Shown here: positions 51,528-62,429 of the stretch, in pieces
How positions within the stretch are numbered: position 1 is the first letter of the stretch
How the letters are laid out: each line of letters begins with the position of its first letter
Source: Microbispora catharanthi
Lineage (GTDB): Bacteria; Actinomycetota; Actinomycetes; Streptosporangiales; Streptosporangiaceae
Direction of reading: 5' to 3'
NCBI RefSeq assembly: GCF_006334915.2
Contig: NZ_VDMA02000004.1
Coordinates: forward strand, 422,821 to 486,820
DNA: 64,000 nt
The notes under the pieces: model-generated
Databases searched by the model: none
Told to the model about the DNA's origin: nothing
The model's input: the letters and a program-made list of their open reading frames with translations, nothing else
Made by a program: the position numbers and the translations under genes

Positions 51528-53426
51528 GTGGAACCCGCTGAGATCATCCAGCACTCCGGCGGAGCGATCGGAGCAGCCTGGCTCATGATCGCTCTGCCCC
51601 TGGTGGGAGCGGCGGTCCTCCTGCTTGGCGGCCGGAGGACCGACAAGTTCGGCCACCTGCTGGGCGTGCTCATGGCCGTCGCGTCCTTCGTGGTGGCGGC
51701 GCTGTCGTTCGCGCAGCTGCTGGGCTTCGCCCCCGGCGAGCGTCGCCGCGGGATCGAGCTGTACGACTTCATCCCGGGCCTCGCGAAGGTGGGCCTGCTG
51801 GTCGACCCGCTGTCGATCTCGTTCTGCCTGCTGATCACGTTCGTGGGCTCGCTGATCCACATCTACTCGATCGGCTACATGGCGCACGACCCGAACAGGC
51901 GGCGGTTCTTCGCCTACCTCAACCTGTTCGTCGCGGCGATGCTCCTGCTGGTGCTGGCCGACAACTACGTGGCCCTGTTCGTCGGCTGGGAGGGCGTCGG
52001 CCTCGCGTCGTACCTGCTGATCGGGTTCTGGCAGCACAAGCCCTCGGCGGCGACCGCGGCCAAGAAGGCGTTCATCGTCAACCGCGTCGGCGACTTCGGC
52101 CTGCTGATCGGCATCTTCACGATCTTCGCGACGTTCCACACGCTGGCCTTCAACGACGTCCTCGCGAACGCCTCGAAGGCGTCCTCGGGCACGCTCACCG
52201 CGATCGGCCTGCTGCTGCTGGTCGGTGCCTGCGGTAAGTCGGCGCAGCTCCCGCTGCAGTCCTGGCTCCTCGACGCGATGGAGGGCCCGACCCCGGTCTC
52301 GGCCCTCATCCACGCCGCGACCATGGTCACCGCCGGCGTCTACCTGATCGTCCGGTCCGGCCCGATCTTCCAGGGCGCCGAGACCGCGCAGCTCGTGGTG
52401 ACGATCGTCGGCGTCGCGACGCTGCTCGCCGGTGCGATCATCGGTACCGCCAAGGACGACATCAAGAAGGCGCTGGCCGGTTCGACGATGTCGCAGATCG
52501 GCTACATGGTGCTCGCCGCCGGCATCGGCCCGGCGGGCTACGCCTTCGCGATCGCCCACCTGATCACGCACGGCTTCTTCAAGGCCGACATGTTCCTCGG
52601 CGCGGGCTCGGTCATGCACGCCATGAACGACGAGGTCGACATGCGCAAGTACGGCGCATTGCGCAAGGTCATGCCGCTCACGTTCGTGACGTTCCTCATC
52701 GGCTACCTGGCGATCATCGGGTTCCCGCTGCTGTCCGGCTACTTCACCAAGGACGGCATCATCGAGACCGCGATGGAGCACAACGCCGTCCTCGGCTGGC
52801 TGGCCGTGCTCGGCGCGGGCATCACCGGCTTCTACATGTCGCGCCTGGTGTTCATGACGTTCTTCGGCACCAAGCGCTGGGAGCCCACGGCCCACCCGCA
52901 CGAGTCGCCCGCCGTCATGACCTGGCCGCTGATCATCCTGTCGGTCGGCGCGATCGGGCTGGGCGCGTTCCTGGTGCTGGGCAACCGGTTCATGACCTTC
53001 CTCTCGCCGGCCGTCGGCGCGCCTGAGGAGATGCCGTCGTTCCACCCGTTCAGCCTCACCGGTCTGGTCACGCTCGCGCTCGTCGCGGTCGGCGCGGCCT
53101 TCGCCTGGGTCAAGTACGGCAGGGCCGAGGTGCCTGCGGTCGCCCCGCGCGGCTCGTTCCTCACCGCCTTCGCCCGTCGTGACCTGTACGGCGACGCCCT
53201 GAACGAGGCGCTGTTCATGCGCCCCGGCCAGTGGCTGACCCGCCTGGCCGTGTTCTTCGACAACCGCGGCGTCGACGGCCTGGTGAACGGCCTGGCCGCG
53301 GGCATCGGCGGCACGTCCGGGCGCCTGCGCAGGGTCCAGACCGGGTTCGTCCGCTCGTACGCGCTGTCGATATTCCTGGGCGCCGCCATCCTGGCCGGTG
53401 CCTGGCTCGTCGTAGGGAACCTGTGA
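51528..53426 (+). CDS. nuoL: NADH-quinone oxidoreductase subunit L
   Basis: A 632-residue antiporter-like proton-pumping subunit with about 15 helices. Key-residue stretches are [19 protein letters not shown] (Glu), [21 protein letters not shown] and [12 protein letters not shown]. The GTG at 51528 has AGAGG five to eight bases upstream; GTG 51522 is two codons longer with a poorer site. It is followed by nuoM with a TGATG overlap. Confidence 0.96.
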   Translation: MEPAEIIQHSGGAIGAAWLMIALPLVGAAVLLLGGRRTDKFGHLLGVLMAVASFVVAALSFAQLLGFAPGERRRGIELYDFIPGLAKVGLLVDPLSISFCLLITFVGSLIHIYSIGYMAHDPNRRRFFAYLNLFVAAMLLLVLADNYVALFVGWEGVGLASYLLIGFWQHKPSAATAAKKAFIVNRVGDFGLLIGIFTIFATFHTLAFNDVLANASKASSGTLTAIGLLLLVGACGKSAQLPLQSWLLDAMEGPTPVSALIHAATMVTAGVYLIVRSGPIFQGAETAQLVVTIVGVATLLAGAIIGTAKDDIKKALAGSTMSQIGYMVLAAGIGPAGYAFAIAHLITHGFFKADMFLGAGSVMHAMNDEVDMRKYGALRKVMPLTFVTFLIGYLAIIGFPLLSGYFTKDGIIETAMEHNAVLGWLAVLGAGITGFYMSRLVFMTFFGTKRWEPTAHPHESPAVMTWPLIILSVGAIGLGAFLVLGNRFMTFLSPAVGAPEEMPSFHPFSLTGLVTLALVAVGAAFAWVKYGRAEVPAVAPRGSFLTAFARRDLYGDALNEALFMRPGQWLTRLAVFFDNRGVDGLVNGLAAGIGGTSGRLRRVQTGFVRSYALSIFLGAAILAGAWLVVGNL

Positions 53427-54931
53427 TGCCCTGGCTTTCAACCCTGATGGGCGTGTCCGTACTCGGCGCGCTGGGCGTGACCCTTGTCCGCAACGACAAG
53501 CTCGCCAAGCAGTTCACCCTCGTGGTGTCGCTGATCGTGCTGGCGCTGACCGTCGCCATGGCGGTCCAGTTCAGCCCGAACGGCGACAAGTTCCAGTTCG
53601 CCGAGACGTACGACTGGATCCCCGCGTTCGGCGTCCACTACGGCGTCGCCGTGGACGGCATCGCCCTGGTGCTGATCCTGCTGTCGGTGATCCTCGTGCC
53701 GATCGTGGTGCTCGCCTCCTGGCACGACGCCGAGGCCGGCAAGCGCTCGGTCCGGACGTACTTCTCGCTGCTGCTGGTGCTCGAGGCCATGATGATCGGC
53801 GTCTTCGCGGCGACCGACGTCTTCCTCTTCTACGTCTTCTTCGAAGCCATGCTGATCCCGATGTACTTCATGATCGGGTCGTACGGCGGGGCGCAGCGGT
53901 CGTACGCGGCCGTCAAGTTCCTGCTGTACTCGCTGTTCGGCGGGCTCCTGATGCTGGTGGCGGTGATCGCGCTCTACTCGATCGCCGGCAAGGGCACGTT
54001 CATGTTCTCCGACCTGGTCGGGACCATCCAGGACGTGACGACGCAGAAGTGGCTGTTCCTCGGCTTCTTCATCGCCTTCGCGATCAAGGCGCCGCTGTGG
54101 CCGTTCCACACGTGGCTGCCCGACGCCGCCGCCCAGGCCCCGGCCGGCGCGGCCGTCCTGCTCGTCGGTGTGCTGGACAAGGTCGGCACGTACGGCATGC
54201 TGCGCTTCTGCCTCGAGCTCTTCCCCGACGCCGCGAAGTTCTTCACGCCGCTGGTCATCACGCTGTCGGTGATCGGCATCGTGTACGGCGCGATCGTGGC
54301 CATCGGGCAGACCGACATGAAGCGGCTCATCGCGTACACCTCGGTGTCGCACTTCGGCTTCATCGCGATGGGCGTGTTCGCGATGACCACCAGCGCGGGC
54401 TCGGGCGCCACGCTCTACATGGTCAACCACGGCTTCTCGACCGGCGCGTTGTTCCTGATCGCGGGCTTCCTCATCTACCGCAGGGGTTCGCACTTCATCG
54501 CCGACTACGGCGGCGTGCAGAAGGTGGCCCCGATCCTCGCCGGGACGTTCCTGGTGGCCGGCCTGTCCAGCCTCTCGCTGCCCGGTCTCAGCACGTTCGT
54601 CAGCGAGTTCATGGTGCTGACCGGCACCTACCAGCGCTACGTCGTCCCGGCCGTGATCGCCACGGTCGGCGTCATCCTCGCCGCGATCTACATCCTGTGG
54701 ATGTACCAGCGGACGATGAACGGCCCGACGGCCGAGTCGGTCAAGTCGCTGCCCGACCTCAACGCCAGGGAGAAGTGGGTGGTGGCGCCGCTCGTCGCGC
54801 TGCTGCTGGTGTTCGGCCTCTATCCCAAGCCGCTGCTCGACGTGATCAATCCCGCCGTGAAGGACACGCTGTCGAGCGTCTCCGTCACGGACCCGAAGCC
54901 GGCCGTACCCGTTGCTCAGGAGGGCCAGTAG
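53426..54931 (+). CDS. nuoM: NADH-quinone oxidoreductase subunit M
   Basis: A 501-residue antiporter-like subunit of about 14 helices, with FLFYVFFEAMLIPMYFMIG (conserved Glu), APLWPFHTWLPDAAAQAP and AYTSVSHFGFIAMG. ATG overlaps the nuoL stop (TGATG) and its stop overlaps nuoN by one base. Confidence 0.97.
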   Translation: MPWLSTLMGVSVLGALGVTLVRNDKLAKQFTLVVSLIVLALTVAMAVQFSPNGDKFQFAETYDWIPAFGVHYGVAVDGIALVLILLSVILVPIVVLASWHDAEAGKRSVRTYFSLLLVLEAMMIGVFAATDVFLFYVFFEAMLIPMYFMIGSYGGAQRSYAAVKFLLYSLFGGLLMLVAVIALYSIAGKGTFMFSDLVGTIQDVTTQKWLFLGFFIAFAIKAPLWPFHTWLPDAAAQAPAGAAVLLVGVLDKVGTYGMLRFCLELFPDAAKFFTPLVITLSVIGIVYGAIVAIGQTDMKRLIAYTSVSHFGFIAMGVFAMTTSAGSGATLYMVNHGFSTGALFLIAGFLIYRRGSHFIADYGGVQKVAPILAGTFLVAGLSSLSLPGLSTFVSEFMVLTGTYQRYVVPAVIATVGVILAAIYILWMYQRTMNGPTAESVKSLPDLNAREKWVVAPLVALLLVFGLYPKPLLDVINPAVKDTLSSVSVTDPKPAVPVAQEGQ

Positions 54932-56484
54932 TGAACGGCACCATTCAGGCGCCGAGTATCGAGTACGCCCTGCTGGCGCCGATACTCGTCGTCTTCGGCG
55001 CGGCGATCGTCGGCGTGCTGGTGGAGGCATTCGCCCCGCGCTACCTGCGCTCGGCGATCCACCTGCCGCTCACGCTGCTGTCGCTGGCCGGCGCGTTCGC
55101 GCTGGCCGTCTGGCAGGCGGTCAAGGGCGTGCCCACCAAGCCCGCCGCGATGGGCGCGGTGGCCGTGGACGGCCCGGCCCTGTTCATCTGGGGGACGATC
55201 CTCATCCTCGCCTTCGTGAGCGTGCTGCTCATCAAGGACGAGGAGCACTTCGTCGGCTCCGCGGCGGCCGTGCCCGGCTCGGCCGAGGAGGAGCAGTCGC
55301 TCGTCGAGCGGGCCGCGCACACCGAGGTCTACCCGCTGCTGCTGTTCGCGGTCGGCGGCATGCTGCTGTTCCCCGCGGCCAACGACCTGCTCGTGGCGTT
55401 CGTCGCCCTCGAGGTCATGTCGCTGCCGCTGTACCTGCTGTGCGGCCTGGCCCGGCGCCGCCGCCTGCTGTCGCAGGAGGCCGCGGTCAAGTACTTCCTG
55501 CTCGGCGCGTTCTCCTCGGCCTTCTTCCTGTACGGCACGGCCCTGCTGTACGGCTACGCCGGGTCGGTCGACCTCGCGAAGATCAACCAGGCGCTGGGGT
55601 CGGTCGGCGGCCAGGACACCCTGCTCTACATCGGCGCGGCCATGCTCGGCGTCGGCCTGCTGTTCAAGATCGGTGCCGCGCCGTTCCAGGCGTGGAAGCC
55701 GGACGTCTACCAGGGCTCGCCCACGCCCATCACCGCGCTGATGGCCTCCGGCACCCTGGTCGCGGCCTTCGGCGCGCTGCTGCGGGTGTTCTGGGTCGGC
55801 CTCGGCGGTCTCGACTGGGACTGGCGCCCGGTGCTCTACGGTGTGGCGATTCTCACGATGGTGGTCGGCGCGATCCTCGCGATCACGCAGACCGACATCA
55901 AGCGGATGCTCGCCTACTCGTCCATCGCGCACGGCGGCTTCCTGCTCATCGGCGTCATCGCCACCGGCACCACCCGGGCGCAGAACACCTCGGCGCTGTC
56001 CGGTCTGCTGTTCTACCTGGTGGCGTATGGTTTCACCACGGTCGGCGCGTTCGCCATCGTCACGATGGTGCGCGACGCGGGCGGCGAGGCGTGGCACCTG
56101 TCCCGCTGGGCCGGGCTCGGCAAGCGCTCGCCGCTGCTGGCCGGGACGTTCGCGTTCTTCCTGCTGGCCTTCGCCGGCATCCCGCTCACCAGCGGGTTCT
56201 TCGGGAAGTACGCGGTCTTCCAGGCGGCCGTCGCCAACGGCGCCACGCCGCTGGTCATCATCGGTGTGGTGGCCTCGGCGATCGCCGCGTTCTTCTACGT
56301 CCGTGTGATCGTGCTGATGTTCTTCAGCGACCCGGCCGCCGACGGTCCGTCCGTCGTGCTGCCCTCGCGGGGGACCGCGGCTGTGGTCGGTATCGCGGCA
56401 TTGGCTACGGTAGTTCTCGGGGTGTACCCCCAGCCCGTGCTGGACCTCGCGCACACGGCTGCACAGTCCCTGTTCGTCCGATAG
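54931..56484 (+). CDS. nuoN: NADH-quinone oxidoreductase subunit N
   Basis: A 517-residue antiporter-like subunit of about 14 helices, with LVAFVALEVMSLPLYLLCGL, GAAPFQAWKPDVYQGSPTP and AYSSIAHGGFLLIG. It closes the nuo set and is followed 11 bases later by the polyprenyl diphosphate synthase, which has its own ribosome site. GTG start. Confidence 0.97.
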   Translation: MNGTIQAPSIEYALLAPILVVFGAAIVGVLVEAFAPRYLRSAIHLPLTLLSLAGAFALAVWQAVKGVPTKPAAMGAVAVDGPALFIWGTILILAFVSVLLIKDEEHFVGSAAAVPGSAEEEQSLVERAAHTEVYPLLLFAVGGMLLFPAANDLLVAFVALEVMSLPLYLLCGLARRRRLLSQEAAVKYFLLGAFSSAFFLYGTALLYGYAGSVDLAKINQALGSVGGQDTLLYIGAAMLGVGLLFKIGAAPFQAWKPDVYQGSPTPITALMASGTLVAAFGALLRVFWVGLGGLDWDWRPVLYGVAILTMVVGAILAITQTDIKRMLAYSSIAHGGFLLIGVIATGTTRAQNTSALSGLLFYLVAYGFTTVGAFAIVTMVRDAGGEAWHLSRWAGLGKRSPLLAGTFAFFLLAFAGIPLTSGFFGKYAVFQAAVANGATPLVIIGVVASAIAAFFYVRVIVLMFFSDPAADGPSVVLPSRGTAAVVGIAALATVVLGVYPQPVLDLAHTAAQSLFVR

Positions 56485-56495
56485 GAGATCTCCGT

Positions 56496-57491
56496 ATGGC
56501 CGCGCCGCCCGTTGTGGACATTCCTCTCGTCGACGAGCGGCTGGCCGACGACCTCGCAGGCGGGCTCGCGGCGGTGGAGAAGCTGCTGCGCTCGTCGGTC
56601 GAGAGTGAGGACGCCTTCGTCACCGAGACGTCCAGGCACCTCATCGAGGCGGGCGGCAAGCGGTTCCGGGCGATGCTCGTGCTGCTGGCCGCCCAGTTCG
56701 GCAACCCGGACGCCCCGGGCGTCGTGCCCGGGGCCGTCGTCATCGAGCTGACCCACCTGGCCACGCTCTACCACGACGACGTGATGGACGAGGCCCCGGT
56801 GCGCCGGGGCTCGCCGTCCGCCAACGCCCGGTGGGACAACACCGTAGCCATCCTCACCGGCGACTACCTGTTCGCCCAGGCGTCGGAGATCCTCGCCGAC
56901 CTCGGCAGCGAGCTCATCCGGATCCAGGCGCGTACGTTCTCCCGCCTGGTGCGCGGCCAGATCCGCGAGACGATCGGGCCCGCCGAGGGCCGCGACGCGA
57001 TCGCCCACTACATCAGCGTGCTGGCCGACAAGACCGGCTCCCTCATCGCCACCTCGGGCCGCTTCGGGGCCATGCTCGCCGGCGCTCCCGCCGACGTGGC
57101 CGAGCGCCTGACCGACGCCTGCGAGGCGATCGGTGTGGCCTGGCAGCTCGGCGACGACCTCATCGACGTGGCCGCGCCGACGACCGACTCGGGCAAGACC
57201 CCCGGCACCGACCTGCGCGAGGGCGTCCACACGCTCCCCGTGCTGTACGCGCTGGCCTCCGACGACCCCGCCGACGCCCGGCTGCGCACCCTGCTGTCGG
57301 GGCCCGTGGCCGAGGAGGACGTCGAGGAGGCACTCACGCTGCTGCGGGCCAACCGGGCCATGGAGCTGGCCCGCGAGGAGCTCATCCGCTGGATCGACCG
57401 GGCCAAGGAGGCCCTCGCCGGCCTGCCCGACATCCCGGCCCGTACGGCCCTCATCGCCCTGTGCGACTACGTCGTCGAGCGCACCGGCTGA
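56496..57491 (+). CDS. Polyprenyl diphosphate synthase
   Basis: A 331-residue trans-prenyltransferase with the first Asp-rich motif LYHDDVMDEA near residue 91 and the second GDDLIDVA near residue 220, GGKRFRAML near 52 and KTG at 178-180. It elongates allylic diphosphates to the menaquinone tail (C40-C45 length would be expected; chain length not readable). TAGGAGA precedes the ATG. Its place directly after nuoN, with menG and the tail reductase before nuo, puts quinone supply and complex I together. Confidence 0.94.
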   Translation: MAAPPVVDIPLVDERLADDLAGGLAAVEKLLRSSVESEDAFVTETSRHLIEAGGKRFRAMLVLLAAQFGNPDAPGVVPGAVVIELTHLATLYHDDVMDEAPVRRGSPSANARWDNTVAILTGDYLFAQASEILADLGSELIRIQARTFSRLVRGQIRETIGPAEGRDAIAHYISVLADKTGSLIATSGRFGAMLAGAPADVAERLTDACEAIGVAWQLGDDLIDVAAPTTDSGKTPGTDLREGVHTLPVLYALASDDPADARLRTLLSGPVAEEDVEEALTLLRANRAMELAREELIRWIDRAKEALAGLPDIPARTALIALCDYVVERTG

Positions 57492-57517
57492 CCGCTCCGT
57501 AGGGGATCATTGGCCGG

Positions 57518-58519
<1,002 letters not shown>

Positions 58520-58526
58520 CCCGGCT

Positions 58527-59270
58527 CTAGCGCTGGGCCGCGAGCCACTCGTCGAAGGTGGTCGGCGCGATGCGGGCGCCTTCCCCGGGCAGCAGCACGT
58601 CGCCGGCCATCGCCGTGCCGAAGAGCCCCGACCAGGTCGGCACGAGCTTGACCGTCCGGCCGCGTGCCGCAAGGGTGCGCCGGGCCATGTCGACGAGGTC
58701 CTGCGGCTCGGGACCGGCCACGTCGGTGTAGCGGCCCTGCGGCTCGCCGGTCGCGATCTCGGCGAGCACGTCGGCGACGTCCGCGGGCGCGATCGGCTGG
58801 ATCAGCAGCGGTGCGATCGTGGCGACGCCGTCCTGCTCGGTCCAACCCGCCACTGTCTCGGCGAAGTCGTGGAACTGCGCGACCGGGACGATCGTCCACG
58901 GCACCGAACCGGCGGACACCAGGCGCTCCTGCTCCCGCTTGCCGGCGTAGTGGGCGTTGCCCTCCACCCGGTGAATGCCGATGATCGAGAGCAGCACGTG
59001 GTGGCGGACGCCCGCCCGCTCCTCGGCGGCCAGCAGGTTCCCGGTGGTCGTGCCGAAGTACGCCACCGACTCGTCTCGGTCGGTCGCGGTTGAGCTGATC
59101 GCGTCGACGACCGCCTCGACGCCGTCCAGGGCCTTGTCGAGCCCCTCGCCCGTCATCAGGTCCACGCCGAGGGACCGGCTGACGCGTACGACGTCGTGCC
59201 CGTCCCGTTCGAGGGCGGCGACGGTGAGCTTCCCGATGTTCCCGGTGGCGCCGGCGACTGCGATGCGCAT
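58527..59270 (-). CDS. NAD(P)H-binding atypical SDR
   Basis: A 247-residue Rossmann protein with GATGNIGKL at residues 7-15, and weak similarity in layout to NmrA/TMR-type sensors; the SDR catalytic YxxxK is absent from the expected place. It is divergent from the Rrf2-type regulator, separated by 78 bases containing an inverted repeat, and is probably its target. Convergent with the lipoprotein gene. Confidence 0.85.
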   Translation of the reverse strand: MRIAVAGATGNIGKLTVAALERDGHDVVRVSRSLGVDLMTGEGLDKALDGVEAVVDAISSTATDRDESVAYFGTTTGNLLAAEERAGVRHHVLLSIIGIHRVEGNAHYAGKREQERLVSAGSVPWTIVPVAQFHDFAETVAGWTEQDGVATIAPLLIQPIAPADVADVLAEIATGEPQGRYTDVAGPEPQDLVDMARRTLAARGRTVKLVPTWSGLFGTAMAGDVLLPGEGARIAPTTFDEWLAAQR

Positions 59271-59306
59271 GGTTTTCTCCTTCGCTAGACGCTTCGGATG
59301 CTATCT

Positions 59307-59323
59307 CGGACAAAATAGATCCG
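59307..59323. promoter_or_regulatory. Candidate Rrf2-type operator between SDR and Rrf2 genes
   Basis: CGGA (59307-59310) and TCCG (59320-59323) are inverted around nine bases, with ATCT (59303-59306) / AGAT (59317-59320) also inverted nearby. It lies at the expected -35 distance from the Rrf2 gene -10 box TACACT (59336-59341). Confidence 0.4.
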
Positions 59324-59348
59324 CAATCTCTCCAATACACTGGAGGGC

Positions 59349-59822
59349 ATGAAGCTGCCTGCGAGCACCGAGTGGGTGTTGCACTGCGCCGCCACGCTGG
59401 CGCAGCTCGAGCCGGGAGCCACCGCGTCTGCGGCACAGCTCGCGGAGTTCTACGACGTTCCGGCGCCTTACCTGGCCAAGCAGTTGCAGGCGCTCGTCAG
59501 AGCCGGTGTGCTGGCCGCGATGACGGGCCCGCGAGGCGGATTCCGGCTCGCGCGGGCGGCCTCCGACATCACGATGCTGCAGATCGTCGAGGCGGTCGAC
59601 GGCGCCTCCTCGCCGTACGAGTGCCGCGAGATCCGCCAGCAGGGACGGGGGGCGCTGCCCCCCGAGGACTGCCGGCGCATCTGCGTCATCGCCGAGAAGA
59701 TGGCCGAGGCGCACCGCGCGTGGCGGAGCAGCCTCACAGGGGTCACGCTCGCCGACATCCTCGCTGAGCTGCCCGCATGGGCGCCTGCCCGCACCCGGTC
59801 ACGCCTGTCGACCACACGCTGA
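59349..59822 (+). CDS. Rrf2 family transcriptional regulator
   Basis: A 157-residue winged-helix regulator: HTH with YDVPAPYLAKQLQALVRAG near residues 35-53 and wing MTGPRGGFRLARA. Three Cys (C92, C108, C112; C-x15-C-x3-C) lie in the region where Rrf2/NsrR/IscR proteins bind an iron-sulfur cluster, so redox or NO sensing is likely. TACACT precedes the ATG by seven bases and GGAGGG lies between them. It probably controls itself and the divergent SDR gene. Confidence 0.9.
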   Translation: MKLPASTEWVLHCAATLAQLEPGATASAAQLAEFYDVPAPYLAKQLQALVRAGVLAAMTGPRGGFRLARAASDITMLQIVEAVDGASSPYECREIRQQGRGALPPEDCRRICVIAEKMAEAHRAWRSSLTGVTLADILAELPAWAPARTRSRLSTTR

Positions 59823-59824
59823 CG

Positions 59825-60652
59825 TCAGCGGCCTGCGAGGAGTTCGACGACGGGAGCGAGGGCGTCGGCGAAGAAGCCGTTGACGGTGATGTAGGACAGG
59901 CCCAGCTCGTCGCGGCGGCGCAGCAGCGTGTCGGCCATCTCGCGGGGCGAGCCGCGCAGCACGGTGGCGGCGTCCGCCGACGTGGCCCTGAGCCTCTCGG
60001 GCATCCACGGGGGCGGCTCGTCGCCGATCTGGAACAGGTTCATGCTCAGCTCGATGTCGTCGAACCTCGCCCCGGCCATCTCCCGCAGCGTGCCGGCGGG
60101 CCCGCGCAGGCCCTCCTCCGGAGTGTCGGGCGGCACGGCGAGCGCGACGATGTCCGCCTCCTCCGCGGCCAGCGACAGCATGCGGGGACCGGCCCCCGCC
60201 ACCATGATGGGCGGCCCCTGGCGCTGCACGGCGGTCCTGCTCCCGGCGAAGGCCGCCCGCACCTCGCCGATCACCGAACGGACCAGCGCGACGCGCTCGC
60301 CCGCTGTGCCGTACGGCATGCCGAGCGCCCGGGCGTCCTCCTCGGCGCCGACACGTCCGGCCCCCACGCCGACCTCCAGCCGTCCGCCGGACAGGAAGTC
60401 GAGCCCGGCGAGCTCGTGCGCGAGCTGCGGGGGATTGCGATAGGGCGCGGCCAGCACGAACGTGCCCACGCGCAGCGTCGTCGTGACGGTGGCCGCCGCG
60501 GTCATCGCGAGCAGCGGCGGCAGCGTCCCCAGCGTGTCGGGGACGAGCAGGGTCGAGTAGCCGAGGTCCTCGGCACGGCGGGCCGTCGCCGCCCACGCGG
60601 CGGCGTCGGGGGCCAGGCCGGAGACGGTCCCGAAACGGAATTCCTTGCTCAT
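59825..60652 (-). CDS. LLM-class F420-dependent oxidoreductase
   Basis: A 275-residue luciferase-like protein with the TIM-barrel features of F420-dependent enzymes: ARRAEDLGYSTLLVPDTLG near residue 25, YRNPPQLAHELAGLDFLSGGRLEVGVGAG near 71, and the F420 phosphate loop AGAGPRML. Substrate unknown. Convergent with the Rrf2 gene (two-base gap) and not obviously in its regulon. Confidence 0.9.
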   Translation of the reverse strand: MSKEFRFGTVSGLAPDAAAWAATARRAEDLGYSTLLVPDTLGTLPPLLAMTAAATVTTTLRVGTFVLAAPYRNPPQLAHELAGLDFLSGGRLEVGVGAGRVGAEEDARALGMPYGTAGERVALVRSVIGEVRAAFAGSRTAVQRQGPPIMVAGAGPRMLSLAAEEADIVALAVPPDTPEEGLRGPAGTLREMAGARFDDIELSMNLFQIGDEPPPWMPERLRATSADAATVLRGSPREMADTLLRRRDELGLSYITVNGFFADALAPVVELLAGR

Positions 60653-60726
60653 GCCGCGATCCTCGTCGCTCCGCTCGGTCCTGTCGTCCTCCCGCCGGAG
60701 ACCGGCGCCCTACTCCGGGGGGCGTA

Positions 60727-61641
60727 TCAGACGGTCTCGAGCGCGGCCGCGCGCTCCTGCCGGGACGTACGGGCGGAGCGGGCGCTGTCCCAGGTGAAGA
60801 CGCTCAGCGCGAGCCAGACGACCACGAACCCGGCCCACCGGCTGGCGGGCATCGTCTCGTGGGCGATCAGCACACCGCACAGGAACTGCAGCACCGGCGC
60901 GATGTACTGGAGCAGGCCGATGACCGTGAGCGGAACCCGCAGCGCGGCGGCCGTGAAGAGCATCAGCGGCACCGCGGTGATGAGGCCGGCCGCCACCAGC
61001 AACAGAGCGTGGCCGAGACCGTGGTTGCCGAAGGTCCCGGTGCCGTTCGCCTGCAGGACGAGCAGGTAGCCCAGCGCCGGCACCAGCAGCACGAGCGTCT
61101 CGACGGTCAGGCTCTCCGCGCTGCCCACCCCCGCCGCCTTCTTGATCAGGCCGTACGTGCCGAAGCTGACGGCGAGCACAAGGGCGATCCAGGGGAGGCG
61201 CCCGTAGTCGAGCGTCAGGATGAGGACCGCGAGCGCGCCCAGCCCGACGGCGATCCACTGCCATCGGCGCAGCCGCTCCCGGAAGATCAGCACTCCGAAC
61301 AGCACGCTGACCAGGGGATTGATGAAGTAGCCGAGCGCGCTTTCCACCACGTGGCCGGTGTTGACGGCGTAGATGTAGACGCCCCAGTTGACCGAGACCG
61401 TGACGGCCGCGAGGGCGAGGAGGATCAGCTGGCGGCGCGTCATCGTGCGGATCCACGACCAGTGGCGGCGTACGGCGAGGACCGTGACCACCACGACCAG
61501 CGACCAGACCATCCGGTGGGCGAGGATCTCCACGGCGCCGGACGGCTTGAGCAGAGGCCAGTAGAGAGGGAACAGACCCCACATGGTGTAGGCGGCGACG
61601 CCATATAGGACACCGCGGCGCGTATCAGGCATGACGCCCAT
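60727..61641 (-). CDS. rarD: EamA-family transporter RarD
   Basis: A 304-residue, ten-helix DMT protein with the RarD signature features MWGLFPLYWPLLKPSGAVE and EILAHRMVWSL at the N-terminus and ALGYFINPLVSVLFGV. RarD proteins are thought to export a metabolite; chloramphenicol was the original but uncertain link. Two ATGs (first and fourth codon) are possible starts. Confidence 0.92.
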   Translation of the reverse strand: MGVMPDTRRGVLYGVAAYTMWGLFPLYWPLLKPSGAVEILAHRMVWSLVVVVTVLAVRRHWSWIRTMTRRQLILLALAAVTVSVNWGVYIYAVNTGHVVESALGYFINPLVSVLFGVLIFRERLRRWQWIAVGLGALAVLILTLDYGRLPWIALVLAVSFGTYGLIKKAAGVGSAESLTVETLVLLVPALGYLLVLQANGTGTFGNHGLGHALLLVAAGLITAVPLMLFTAAALRVPLTVIGLLQYIAPVLQFLCGVLIAHETMPASRWAGFVVVWLALSVFTWDSARSARTSRQERAAALETV

Positions 61642-61766
61642 CTTCGCTGCTTACCTAGATTCAGCACAAATAAGGGTCTCTACGCCTGAGGTTTAGAGGC
61701 GCTTATGTCAGGAACAAGGCCGCCGGGTGTCTGGTTGGTGATGGCAGAGCGGAAGGAAGGTTCGTG

Positions 61767-62429
61767 ATGGGCTGGCTGTTCGGCACAGACAAGACGACGA
61801 TGGTGGACCCCGCGGATGCCCTGCCGGGCCGTGCCGAGGTCATGCCGGTGGCCACCCGCCACCAGGTGCTCGGCGGGCCGCTGGCTCCGCCGTACCCCGA
61901 GGGTACGGAGATCGCCGAGTTCGGGCTGGGCTGCTTCTGGGGCGCCGAGCGCAAGTTCTGGCAGACCCCCGGGGTCGTCTCGACCGCCGCGGGCTACGCG
62001 GGCGGCTACACGCCGAACCCGACGTACGAGGAGGTCTGCACCGGCCTGACCGGGCACACCGAGGTCGTCCGGGTGGTCTTCGACCCGGCGGAGGTGTCGT
62101 ACGAGGAGCTCCTCAAGGTGTTCTGGGAGGCCCACGACCCCACACAGGGCATGCGCCAGGGCAACGACGTCGGCACGCAGTATCGGTCGGCCATCTACAC
62201 CCGTGGCCCCGAGCAGGCCAAGGCGGCCGTGACGTCCCGGGACGCGTACCAGGAGGTGCTCACCAAGGCCGGGTACGGCGAGATCACCACTGAGATCGCC
62301 CCCGCCGGCGAGTTCTACTTCGCCGAGGATTATCACCAGCAATACCTTTTCAAGGTGCCGAACGGCTACTGCGGCCTCGGCGGAACCGGGGTCTCCTGCC
62401 CTGTCGGCCTCACCGCAGGTGACGCTTGA
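61767..62429 (+). CDS. msrA: Peptide-methionine (S)-S-oxide reductase MsrA
   Basis: A 220-residue repair enzyme with the catalytic motif GCFWGAE (Cys56) and a C-terminal GYCGLGGTG...CPVG end likely to hold recycling cysteines. The DYHQQYLFK segment near the end is typical. The ATG is one codon after a possible GTG. The 3' 60 bases have an 88 percent identical copy 798 bases downstream, after the toxin-antitoxin pair. Confidence 0.95.
   Translation: MGWLFGTDKTTMVDPADALPGRAEVMPVATRHQVLGGPLAPPYPEGTEIAEFGLGCFWGAERKFWQTPGVVSTAAGYAGGYTPNPTYEEVCTGLTGHTEVVRVVFDPAEVSYEELLKVFWEAHDPTQGMRQGNDVGTQYRSAIYTRGPEQAKAAVTSRDAYQEVLTKAGYGEITTEIAPAGEFYFAEDYHQQYLFKVPNGYCGLGGTGVSCPVGLTAGDA
62334..62393 (+). repeat. 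msrA 3' direct repeat, left copy
   Basis: Sixty bases inside msrA that match 63132-63191 at 53 of 60 positions, including rare A-ending Gln codons. The two copies bracket the VapBC-type pair. Confidence 0.8.

Noticed and set aside
50910..53441. 843-codon open frame on the minus strand
   Set aside because: It lies wholly opposite nuoK, nuoL and the end of nuoJ; its product is a low-complexity Arg/Asp/Glu/Gln-rich shadow typical of high-GC antisense frames.
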